Assembly (NCBI GenBank): GCA_029945625.1
Contig: JAQSCW010000054.1
Coordinates: 14,083 to 69,224, forward strand
Source: a bacterium
Lineage (GTDB): Bacteria > Bacteroidota > Bacteroidia > B-17B0 > Aurantibacillaceae
Length of the DNA stretch: 55,142 nt
Reading direction: 5' to 3'
In this document: in pieces, positions 1 to 6,906 of the stretch
Numbering within the stretch: position 1 is the stretch's first letter
How the letters are laid out: every line of letters starts with the position of its first letter
The notes under the pieces: generated by a model
What the model saw: only the letters and a program-made list of their open reading frames with translations
What the model was told of the DNA's origin: nothing
Databases searched by the model: none
Program-made: the position numbers and the translations under genes

Positions 1-48
1 TTATGTTGAGCTTGCCGAAACAAGTCCCTTCATCCGCACTTTTATTTT

Positions 49-77
49 AAACCCGTTCATTTGAACGGGTTTTTTTT
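49..77 (+). terminator. Intrinsic terminator hairpin in repeat interval 1
   Basis: AAACCCGTTCA pairs with TGAACGGGTTT (49-59 with 62-72), followed by a run of T to 77. It sits between repeat copies one and two and may serve a gene ending left of the window. Confidence 0.7.
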
Positions 78-146
78 ATTCTCTGAAGAAGGGACGAGAA
101 GTTTATGTTGAGCTTGCCGAAACAAGTCCCTTCATCCGCACAAATA

Positions 147-176
147 AAATACCCGCCGTCAGGTGGGTATTTTTTT
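147..176 (+). terminator. Intrinsic terminator hairpin in repeat interval 2
   Basis: AAATACCCGCC (147-157) pairs with GGTGGGTATTT (162-172) with one G-T wobble, then a run of T to 176. The arms differ in sequence from those of the other two intervals. Confidence 0.65.
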
Positions 177-244
177 GCGGTGAAGGGACGAGAAGTTTAT
201 GTTGAGCTTGCCGAAACAAGTCCCTTCATCCGCACTTTTATTTT

Positions 245-270
245 AAACCCGCTTTTTAGCGGGTTTTTTT
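245..270 (+). terminator. Intrinsic terminator hairpin in repeat interval 3
   Basis: AAACCCGC (245-252) pairs with GCGGGTTT (259-266), followed by T to 270. The lead-in from 236 matches the lead-in of interval 1, so intervals 1 and 3 look like copies of each other. Confidence 0.7.
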
Positions 271-492
271 ATTTACTGTGGAAGGGACGAGAAGTTTATG
301 TTGAGCTTGCCGAAACAAGTCCCTTCATCTGCACAGAATAGAGAAACCCATGAAGACTAATGTTTTCGGGGGTTTTTCGCTTTTTGACCATTTGTTAAAA
401 TTGGCGGAGTAAGGTTTTGGAGTAAGGTAATTAATCAGACTTTTGAATAATTTTCCCATCCATACCAGTTGAATTAGCGTTTCTATGTAACT

Positions 493-551
493 ACTAATTG
501 TACGAATATCAAACAACATATTGTTTTATTTAGGTACAATTAGTATATTTG
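493..551 (+). promoter_or_regulatory. Promoter with flanking 11-bp inverted repeat (probable autoregulatory operator)
   Basis: ACTAATTGTAC (493-503) is the exact reverse complement of GTACAATTAGT (534-544). Between them, or touching them, are a TTGTTT at 521-526 and TATATTTG at 544-551, matching the Bacteroidota -33/-7 pattern (TTTG and TAnnTTTG about 19-20 bp apart). The right arm abuts the -7 element. An XRE-type protein is encoded directly downstream, so an autorepressor operator is the natural reading. The repeat is seen directly; the regulatory role is inferred. Confidence 0.7.
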
Positions 552-575
552 TATTACAAAAGGATAGATCAAAAA

Positions 576-1376
576 ATGATAAACCAACTAGAAATAGGAA
601 AACGAATTGCTAAACTGAGAAAATTCAGGGGGTACTCGCAAGAGGAACTTGCAAAAAAAATAGGCATTACCCGTCCTTCCTTAGCACAAATAGAAACGGG
701 AAACCGGAGCGTAAGTGCGGAAGAAATTCTTTTATTTTCCCATAGCCTCGAATTTTCTATTGATAGTTTTCTTTCACCACGGTTCGACATAGGCGCTGAT
801 AATATTTCAGATAAAGAATCCAACTCGAAAAAGATCAAAACAGAAGAACGCATCTCCATTCCAAAATTAAACGTTGAGAAATTCAAACAGGTAATACTGT
901 ATATATTAGAAAAATGCGCCGGTAAACCAAACGTAGGTGAAACGGTACTTTATAAGTTACTTTATTTTTCTGAATTCAATTATTATGAAGTATATGAAGA
1001 GCACTTGATTGGAGCCACATTTAAAAAACTTCCTTATGGCCCAGTTCCACAAAGATTAGATACCATCCTTCATCAAATGCAAGAAAAGGGCGAGCTGAAA
1101 CTGATTAAGACAGATTATTTTGATCTTACACAGAAAAGATATATTCCTCTCATAAAGCCTGATCTTACCTTACTAAAGGCAAGCGAAAAAGAAACCATAG
1201 ACCATGTAATAAATCAGCTAAGTGATTTTTCTGCAAAAGCAATAAGCGACTATTCGCATAAAGATATGCCTTGGAAGGCCACTAAAGATGGGGCCGTTAT
1301 TGATTATGAACTGGCTTTTTACCGCGAAACTCCTTTTTCTGCCCGGGTTTACGACAATGACGAGCGTGAGGAATGA
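576..1376 (+). CDS. XRE-HTH / Panacea (DUF4065, SocA-like) antitoxin and autoregulator
   Basis: The first 65 residues form an XRE-type helix-turn-helix (IAKLRKFRGYSQEELAKKIG, then RPSLAQIETGNRSVS). After a charged linker, roughly residues 100-260 match the Panacea/SocA-like domain, with the typical LYKLLYFSEF...GATFKKLPYGPVP segment. Panacea proteins are known neutralising domains of many toxin-antitoxin pairs, and HTH fusions add promoter autorepression. I chose ATG 576 over the in-frame TTG at 549 because the TTG lies inside the -7 promoter element, and AAAGGA at 558-563 is well placed for ATG 576. The stop overlaps the next gene as ATGA, implying translational coupling. Inference: DNA-binding antitoxin. 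Confidence 0.85.
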   Translation: MINQLEIGKRIAKLRKFRGYSQEELAKKIGITRPSLAQIETGNRSVSAEEILLFSHSLEFSIDSFLSPRFDIGADNISDKESNSKKIKTEERISIPKLNVEKFKQVILYILEKCAGKPNVGETVLYKLLYFSEFNYYEVYEEHLIGATFKKLPYGPVPQRLDTILHQMQEKGELKLIKTDYFDLTQKRYIPLIKPDLTLLKASEKETIDHVINQLSDFSAKAISDYSHKDMPWKATKDGAVIDYELAFYRETPFSARVYDNDEREE

Positions 1377-1717
1377 TATTTGAAGAGCTGAACGAGTTTG
1401 AGAAAGATCTTAAAAAGCTTCTTAAACGATATAGAACACTGGGTAGCGACCTGGAAGTGGTAAGGAAAGTTCTGACTGCGGAACCCAGAGAACGTCCACC
1501 ATTCAGTTACCGCATCGATGGACTTGGAATCGAATCCTGTGTTATAAAAGTAAAAAAAATAGCTTGTAAAGCTCTAAAGGGTCGTGGGGCTAATTCAGGA
1601 TTAAGACTTATTTACGCGCATTTTGAAGAAGAAAAACGAATTGTGCTAATAGAGCTTTACCATAAAAGTGATAAAGAACTTGAAGACAAAGAAAGGATCT
1701 TGAAAAATTTTAAATAA
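1373..1717 (+). CDS. RelE/ParE-superfamily-like toxin
   Basis: A 114-residue basic protein whose start overlaps the antitoxin stop by four bases. Two N-terminal helices (FEELNEFEKDLKKLLKRYRT) precede a beta-rich half containing SGLRLIYAHFEEEKRIVLIE and an ending ELYHKSDKELEDKERI, the usual RelE/HigB-type layout (helix pair, then a strand with a conserved arginine, then a charged tail). RelE relatives cut mRNA on the ribosome and ParE relatives act on gyrase; the sequence alone does not decide between them. Pairing with a Panacea antitoxin rather than a small RHH or PHD antitoxin is the notable feature. The 48-bp gap to the convergent gene shows no clear terminator. Confidence 0.75.
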   Translation: MIFEELNEFEKDLKKLLKRYRTLGSDLEVVRKVLTAEPRERPPFSYRIDGLGIESCVIKVKKIACKALKGRGANSGLRLIYAHFEEEKRIVLIELYHKSDKELEDKERILKNFK

Positions 1718-1764
1718 GCACGATAGACATGCCCACTTCAATACCCTTTTTCAATTGGGGCCAC

Positions 1765-4026
1765 TTACAAAAGGCTGTGTTTCTTCCTAAAAAACATCAG
1801 CAGCAATAAAGGGGTTAAGGTCAAATCGGCAATGAGCGCAAATACAAGACAAAAACTAACAAGCACCCCAATATAAAATGTGCCTCCAAAGGAGGAAAAT
1901 ATAAGCGTCATAAATCCCGCAAATAATATCAGCGTGGTCACAATCATCGCTTTACCAATGGAAAGATAGGTCCGCTTTACGGCGTAAGCCACGCTTAGTC
2001 CCCGATCCACCTCGAGTTTAAACCTACTTACAAAATGAATGGTATTATCCACCGCAAGGCCAAGAGCAATAGAAAAAATAATGGAGGTGTCTTCTTTGAG
2101 CCAAATGCCCAGTAAACCCATTACCCCTGCCAATAATAATAGGGGAATTACATTTACGATAAACACAATCACTGCTACCCTTAAAGAACGAAGCATAAAA
2201 AATCCGATCAAGGCGATGAGTACAAAACCAATCACAATGCCTTGCACCATGTTTACGATCAGAGAGTCGGATACTTTATCGAATAAAATGCTCGATCCCG
2301 TTTCTTTATAGCTAAATTGAAAAGGGACTTTCCGTAAATTAAAGAACTCGTGCAGTTTTTCGCTTAGTACTTTATAGTCCTTTGTATTCAGGTCCGGTAA
2401 TTTTCCGCTAATTCTTGCGTAGCGTCCATCCTGAGAAACAAAACGCGAAAGCTCACTTCCGAAAGGAGACATCAAAATGGATTGAAAACAATAATCTACA
2501 TCTTTTTGCGAGTAAGGAAGTGCGTAAAAGGATTGATCTCCGCCCATAAAAACTTTGTTCGCACTTTTTACAAAAGGAACCGGCGAAAATATCAAGCCAA
2601 CATTTAAACTATCTTCCACATATCTTTCAAGTTCATTTACTTCCCTCAGTAAATCGAGTTGGTAAAATGATTTGTTTGCATCAATGACAGAAAGTTGCAC
2701 TTCAAACAAACGCGTTCCTGAAAATTGCGTTTCAAAAAACTTGTATTCTTTCAAAATGGGGTTATCCTTCGGTATTTCCTTCAGCAAACTTCTGTTGATC
2801 TCGATCTTTCCGGAATAATACACAGAAATGAGCACCACAAGAAATGATACAGCCAATACATAATATTTAAATCGAATCAAGTGAGAAAAACAATGGCGCA
2901 AAAATTTCTGCCAACCCACAGTCCTAACCCTTAATGTGGAGGGAGCCGGACTCAAGTAATTAACCGACCACATAAACCCCATGGTGATAAAAAACTCGAG
3001 CATAACACCAATGCCGGCAAAAAATCCAAACATTTTTATGGGGAGGATATTAGTGATGCATAAGGAGAAGAAACCAACTGCAGTAGTAAGTGAAGTAAAG
3101 AAAATAGCAGGTCCAATATCTTTGAAGGTCCGCTCAAGGGCTATTTCTTTTGAGTGCCCCTCTTTAAGTTCTTCTTTATACCGGATGGTGATGTGAATAA
3201 TATCCGACATACACACAATGGCAAGAATGGGTGGCAGCAAACTGGAAATAATATCTAAGGGATAATTAAGGAGACCGATGATGGCAAGGGTCCAGATGAG
3301 AGAAATGAGAATCACAGCAAAAGGGATCAGGATGTCGCGAAGAGATCGGAAGAGCAGGAACAGTGTAAAAGCGATAATCAGAAAAGACAAGAGCAGGTAG
3401 GTTTTCAAGTTCTTCTCTGTTTCCGAGATATATGTTTTTTCTACTCGGATCTTTGCCGTAAAATAGGAATTGTCAAAATGAAGTGAATTTATTTTTCGGT
3501 CAATGCTGCTGATAATCTCTTCCTTTTGAGCAGAGGTAAGTTCATTTTCGTGAAAAGCTGAAATAAGAATCGATTTCCCGTCCTTCGAAATTTGGGTATT
3601 CCTCACTTCAGACGATTGAAAAAGTTTGACGGAATCGCTTCGATACAGTTGGGGTTCCTGAATATGGATAAATAGGCTTTGACCCATTTTTCCATCTTTT
3701 GAATAATAGTAGGAAAGATCGGTAATAGAATAAACCGAAATAATGTGGTCGATCCACTTAATATACTTTGCCAAACTATCGGCCTTTTGAAGGAAACGCT
3801 GGTCGAAAATGCCTTTATTGTTTGTAAGGCCAATAAAAATATAATCGTCGTCGAGTTCCGACCGAAACCGCTCATTAAATTTCTGAAAAAATGCAAGGTC
3901 AGGATCCTTCTCGGGAAAAAAATTCTTGATATCAAACTCAAACCTAAGATTTCGGAGAGGGAAGAAACAAAGTAAAGTAATAAGGATGATGGCAGAAAGA
4001 GTAACCCGACTTAACTTTTTGTTCAT
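1765..4026 (-). CDS. RND-superfamily (MMPL-type) exporter
   Basis: A protein of 753 residues with the duplicated MMPL/RND layout. There is one N-terminal membrane helix (about 8-26), a soluble loop of about 180 residues, and a block of helices at about 210-375 with the sterol-sensing-like stretch LDIISSLLPPILAIVCMSDI. A further helix near 390, a second large loop, and a final helix block from about 590 to the end (IFSIALGLAVDNTIHFVSRF) follow. This family moves lipids and other hydrophobic molecules across or out of the inner membrane using proton flux. It lies 72 bp downstream of the U32 gene on the same strand, so co-transcription is likely. The substrate is unknown; a lipid is a guess based on family. 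Confidence 0.85.
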   Translation of the reverse strand: MNKKLSRVTLSAIILITLLCFFPLRNLRFEFDIKNFFPEKDPDLAFFQKFNERFRSELDDDYIFIGLTNNKGIFDQRFLQKADSLAKYIKWIDHIISVYSITDLSYYYSKDGKMGQSLFIHIQEPQLYRSDSVKLFQSSEVRNTQISKDGKSILISAFHENELTSAQKEEIISSIDRKINSLHFDNSYFTAKIRVEKTYISETEKNLKTYLLLSFLIIAFTLFLLFRSLRDILIPFAVILISLIWTLAIIGLLNYPLDIISSLLPPILAIVCMSDIIHITIRYKEELKEGHSKEIALERTFKDIGPAIFFTSLTTAVGFFSLCITNILPIKMFGFFAGIGVMLEFFITMGFMWSVNYLSPAPSTLRVRTVGWQKFLRHCFSHLIRFKYYVLAVSFLVVLISVYYSGKIEINRSLLKEIPKDNPILKEYKFFETQFSGTRLFEVQLSVIDANKSFYQLDLLREVNELERYVEDSLNVGLIFSPVPFVKSANKVFMGGDQSFYALPYSQKDVDYCFQSILMSPFGSELSRFVSQDGRYARISGKLPDLNTKDYKVLSEKLHEFFNLRKVPFQFSYKETGSSILFDKVSDSLIVNMVQGIVIGFVLIALIGFFMLRSLRVAVIVFIVNVIPLLLLAGVMGLLGIWLKEDTSIIFSIALGLAVDNTIHFVSRFKLEVDRGLSVAYAVKRTYLSIGKAMIVTTLILFAGFMTLIFSSFGGTFYIGVLVSFCLVFALIADLTLTPLLLLMFFRKKHSLL

Positions 4027-4098
4027 AAAACAAATCTACAATAAAATCAATCTGAAAATGAACCTGGTCAAAAATCGGGGAAGCAAAAACAGCGCATT

Positions 4099-5307
4099 CT
4101 AAAACAAATCCCCATTAATAAGCACTTGTTTCGATCTTTTGAAGAGTTCCATGTTTACTTTATGCTCTTCAATAGGAACCAAATAACTCACGGCTTTATC
4201 GGCAAAATCGTTGCAATAAGTACAAGCGTCGCAATTTCTTGGACACTTATGGCTATGGAAGAGATCCATGAAACCATCCAACTTCTTATTGTCAATGTAG
4301 AGATCAAAACTCTCATTAAATTCTTTTTTCTCTCTTAACTTCATCAACTCAAACAATAAGCCTCCCAATTTAAACACATTTACTTGTGAAGGCTGAAACA
4401 GGTATTTTTTTCCTTGGAGCAGCGTCTCCCCTGTTTTATGGATGATGTATTTTGAAAACCCATGGATGAGATTCATCATATTTCCCTCGTATTCGCGATT
4501 CGTGTAAGCCTTCACAATGGTAGAAAGGTGATCGGTAGTCATGCTTCTTTCCACCAATTTCATATTATCTACACCTTCCTCTTCGTATAAATGAATGTCC
4601 TCAGGACGGATAAACGCCGATTTAAGAATTTCGGCAGGATCGGAAAGTAATTTGGTGGCGCAATTCGAAAGGTAATAATCGAGTCCGAAATGGTTTGAAC
4701 AATGTCCGTTTTGCGTGGTATGCGCATTGTAATTTGCATGAAGGGTCACAAAAGGACAGCGGTTCATGCAAATAAGATTGGCAATAGTTTGGATCTTACA
4801 TTTTACGGCCTTCCGTATTTTTCTGATTTCTACAAAGTCCTTATTCAGATCCACATACGAAATGTTCAGTTTGTCTGCACCGAGACCTTCCCAGTATTTT
4901 GCCCTTTCCAAATTATTGATGACTACTTGAATGGATACTGAGGCTGATAAATTGGGATAGTGTTTTTTTACAATTTCCAGAAGCATGGGAAGCGAAACGG
5001 TAACTACATCTACACCCATGTTGCTGATCCAGTCCAGTTGTTTCCTTATTTCGCGGTATCCTTTTTTGGTAACTTCCAAATTGTCGAAACAAGTACCATT
5101 TAACAAGTAATTAAATTTCATTCCCCTTTTATGGGTTTCATTTACAAATTGCACCACCTGTTTCTCTTTCACGGGGGGAAGGGTAAAGGCAGCTCTGCCA
5201 CCTCCAATAAGGTCGGTATTCATTTTTCCGTAAATTTCCTCTGTTTGGGAAAAGTCGATCTTTTCAAAATAATCATCCGAAAAGTTGGTGGGAATAACTA
5301 GTTTCAT
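4099..5307 (-). CDS. Peptidase U32-family Fe-S protein
   Basis: A 402-residue protein resembling the U32 family (COG0826). The N-terminal TIM-barrel half includes KFNYLLNGTCFDN and MGVDVVTVSLPMLLEIVKKHYPNL-like steps, a SVSIQVVINN strand and YWEGLGADKLNISYVDLN. Cysteines occur where the family binds iron-sulfur clusters: LICMNRCPF, NGHCSNHFG, LSNCATK. There is an additional C-terminal cluster, HKCPRNCDACTYC. Characterised relatives are not proteases but O2-independent hydroxylation or tRNA/rRNA modification factors (UbiU/UbiV, TrhP, RlhA). The specific role here is not evident. The downstream MMPL exporter suggests a joint job on a lipid or quinone-like molecule, which is inference only. Confidence 0.75.
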   Translation of the reverse strand: MKLVIPTNFSDDYFEKIDFSQTEEIYGKMNTDLIGGGRAAFTLPPVKEKQVVQFVNETHKRGMKFNYLLNGTCFDNLEVTKKGYREIRKQLDWISNMGVDVVTVSLPMLLEIVKKHYPNLSASVSIQVVINNLERAKYWEGLGADKLNISYVDLNKDFVEIRKIRKAVKCKIQTIANLICMNRCPFVTLHANYNAHTTQNGHCSNHFGLDYYLSNCATKLLSDPAEILKSAFIRPEDIHLYEEEGVDNMKLVERSMTTDHLSTIVKAYTNREYEGNMMNLIHGFSKYIIHKTGETLLQGKKYLFQPSQVNVFKLGGLLFELMKLREKKEFNESFDLYIDNKKLDGFMDLFHSHKCPRNCDACTYCNDFADKAVSYLVPIEEHKVNMELFKRSKQVLINGDLF

Positions 5308-5890
5308 ATCCTCTTGGTTAAATTCCTAACTAATGGTCCGGCGATCGTAACTCTTGGTGCAGGATGCAGGACTAAAAATGTGTTTGAATTAAATTGTGAG
5401 TTAAAATTAGTGAGCCAGAGCACGTCAGCTGCTGACTTTGGTCATGTTTAATTCTGATTTTGGTTATTCACCTACTCAGAAATGATCCCTTAAGCAGGTG
5501 ATTGTGGCTCAAATGGCCCTAATTTTGCTGATTTTGATCTATTATGCGTCAAAAAATGAACATAATTATCGGTTTAGGCTCAATAACGACCTAAACACCC
5601 ATATCCTGATATTTAACCCTAACATGCTTTGAAAAAGCATCTGCCTGCGATGTAAGGGTTTAATTGATATTAAAAGATTCGAAACCCTAACAAACGCTAA
5701 ATCGGGATTAACCGCACTAGGACAGTTAATCGCCTTAAAGAAGGCTCCTACTGCGGTGCAGCAATCACCTATGCTACTTTTTCCCACGACACAAACATAG
5801 GACCTAATTGCGGTTTAAAAAAGATAACCGAAAGGGCAACAATTGTTATATTTGCGACGCTAAGAGAAACAATTTTTTGTTGTTTTATTT
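5308..5890. other. Gene-free, strongly foldable interval upstream of tRNA-Leu
   Basis: No convincing coding sequence. The stretch contains several inverted repeats: 5424-5436, 5468-5501 (one mismatch), 5572-5596 (GTTTAGG/CCTAAAC), and 5615-5660 with an inner perfect hairpin 5624-5640 (ATGCTTT-GAA-AAAGCAT). At 5711-5757, ACCGCACTAGGA pairs with TCCTACTGCGGT around an inner GCCTT/AAGGC stem. The same ACCGCACTAGG arm can instead pair with CCTAATTGCGGT at 5803-5814, and GATTAAC/GTTAATC (5706-5712, 5725-5731) offers a third fold. I see none of the signature sequences of tmRNA, RNase P RNA or SRP RNA. It could be an undescribed structured RNA, a leader, or decayed repeats. Confidence 0.5.
5847..5854 (+). 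promoter_or_regulatory. Probable -7 promoter element for tRNA-Leu
   Basis: TATATTTG fits the Bacteroidota -7 consensus TAnnTTTG and lies 36 bp before the mature tRNA. A matching TTTG at -33 is not evident. Confidence 0.5.
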
Positions 5891-5974
5891 GCCCGCATGG
5901 CGAAATTGGCAAACGTTGCGGTCTCAGAAGCCGTTGGTGTAATTACCTTGGGAGTTCGAGTCTCCCTGCGGGCA
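5891..5974 (+). tRNA. tRNA-Leu(CAG)
   Basis: A complete cloverleaf. The acceptor GCCCGCA pairs with TGCGGGC at 5967-5973, with discriminator A at 5974. The D arm contains TTGGC. The anticodon stem GCGGT/GCCGT encloses the loop CTCAGAA with anticodon CAG. A long variable arm, as expected for class II leucine tRNAs, precedes the T stem GGGAG-TTCGAGT-CTCCC. CCA is not encoded. The tRNA reads leucine CUG codons. Confidence 0.96.
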
Positions 5975-6000
5975 CAAACCCTCTTTGGAGTTAAATTGGA

Positions 6001-6026
6001 AAACCATCCTTGTGAGATGGTTTTTT
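6001..6026 (+). terminator. Terminator after tRNA-Leu
   Basis: AAACCATC (6001-6008) and GATGGTTT (6016-6023) form a stem with a 7-nt loop, followed by further T residues. It lies 26 bp after the tRNA and also faces the convergent regulator gene. Confidence 0.8.
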
Positions 6027-6061
6027 ATGTTTTCAACATTTGGATTTTATTTGGGTATGAA

Positions 6062-6745
6062 TTAAAATTCGAATTTGTACCCTACTCCCTTTACGGTTTT
6101 AAAATATTCCTCGCCTATCTTTTCCCGTAACTTTCGAATATGAACATCAATGGTGCGATCGCCCACCACCACTTCGTCTCCCCACACCTGATCGAGAATG
6201 TATTCGCGGGTAAACACCTTGCCGGGTTTACTGCAGAGCAGCGAGAATAATTTAAATTCTTTTTTGGGTAAGGCAATTTCCACGTTGTTTTTGAATACGG
6301 AATGTTTTTCCTTATCAATTCTTACCTCACCAAATTCATCGTTCGACGCAGAAGCCGCAGCGGCCTGCAAGCGGCGCAAGAGTGCTTTCACTCTGCTGAT
6401 AAATACACGTGGCTTAATTGGTTTAGTTATATAATCATCTGCCCCCACTTCAAATCCTGCAATTTGTGTATAGTCTTCGCTGCGCGCCGTCAGAAATGCG
6501 ATAATCACATCCTGAAGTCCCTTTTGTTCACGAATTTCGCGACAGGTTTCAATACCATCCATATCGGGCATCATTACATCTAACACGATTAAATGCGGAT
6601 GTTCCTTTTTCGCTATCTCAATGGCATCTTTCCCATTACCGGCTGTTAATACTTCATAACCTTCCTTTTTAAGGTTATAGCCCAAAAACTCCACAATATC
6701 CGGCTCGTCATCCACCAACAAAATTTTAAAGGCTGAATTACTCAT
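6062..6745 (-). CDS. OmpR/PhoB-family response regulator (PhoB-like)
   Basis: A 227-residue protein with a full receiver (about 7-120) and a winged-helix effector domain (about 136-226). Receiver chemistry is intact: acidic pair D12-D13, phospho-acceptor D56 in LIVLDVMMPD, T86, and K108 in ITKPIKP. The effector domain has the KEFKLFSLLCSKPGKVFTRE and RTIDVHIRKLREKIG helices of PhoB-type DNA readers. No histidine kinase is adjacent. The gene is divergent from the TonB receptor across 161 bp that carry phased TTAAC-type repeats, so it may control that promoter. Closest named relatives are PhoB/RprY-like; assignment to phosphate control is inferred from the neighbouring sites and genes. Confidence 0.88.
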   Translation of the reverse strand: MSNSAFKILLVDDEPDIVEFLGYNLKKEGYEVLTAGNGKDAIEIAKKEHPHLIVLDVMMPDMDGIETCREIREQKGLQDVIIAFLTARSEDYTQIAGFEVGADDYITKPIKPRVFISRVKALLRRLQAAAASASNDEFGEVRIDKEKHSVFKNNVEIALPKKEFKLFSLLCSKPGKVFTREYILDQVWGDEVVVGDRTIDVHIRKLREKIGEEYFKTVKGVGYKFEF

Positions 6746-6792
6746 AAGTAAATTTATGATACAAAATTAACAAAATTGGGGCGTTTTGAAAG

Positions 6793-6860
6793 TTAACTAA
6801 TTATTAAGTTATCCGAGATAAATGACCTTTTAGTTAAGCTTTTGGTAACATGTACTTTAA
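6793..6860 (+). promoter_or_regulatory. Phased TTAAC-type direct repeats upstream of the TonB receptor (Pho-box-like)
   Basis: TTAAC at 6793 and TTAAG at 6804 are 11 bp apart. A second group has TTAAG at 6834, GTAAC at 6845 and TTTAA at 6856, also at 11-bp steps. PhoB/OmpR-class regulators bind tandem direct repeats with one-turn spacing. The two groups are out of phase with each other (30 bp). Confidence 0.5.
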
Positions 6861-6906
6861 GTAGTAGTAATTTTAGAGTCCGTCTTTTGCATCGTAAAAT
6901 TTACGT

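Larger units (their letters stand above)
1..334. repeat. Four copies of a 54-bp palindrome-ended repeat, interleaved with terminator hairpins
   Basis: Copies lie at 1-39 (cut by the window edge), 88-141, 182-235 and 281-334. They are almost identical; the last differs by C to T at 330. Each full copy begins with GAAGGGAC and carries the perfect complement GTCCCTTC near its 3' end (88-95 with 126-133 in copy two), so the unit can fold on 8-bp arms. The intervals of 48, 40 and 45 bp are not unique spacers: each contains a GC hairpin followed by a T run. No protein is likely here, although the repeats read open in one frame. The unit resembles REP-like intergenic elements; no mobility gene is adjacent. 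Confidence 0.9.

Noticed and set aside
1-334. CRISPR-like array (54-bp repeats with 40-48 bp intervals)
   Set aside because: Intervals are terminator hairpins, two of them partly identical, the repeat is too long and AT-rich for a typical array, and there are no cas genes.
105-341. Open frame of 78 codons through the repeat array
   Set aside because: It is created by the repeats themselves and repeats the same peptide; no promoter, homology or start context supports it.
569-886. 105-codon antisense frame over the antitoxin gene
   Set aside because: It is a mirror of an HTH/Panacea coding sequence and would run across the promoter; no independent evidence.
5615-5731. Integron attC-like sites
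   Set aside because: The inverted repeats do not fit the RYYYAAC/GTTRRRY core sites and no integrase is present.
5566-5787. Minus-strand 73-codon frame in the structured gap
   Set aside because: It lies across several hairpins, has no recognisable domain and no supporting start context.
5308-5890. tmRNA, RNase P RNA or SRP RNA
   Set aside because: None of their conserved core sequences is present on either strand.
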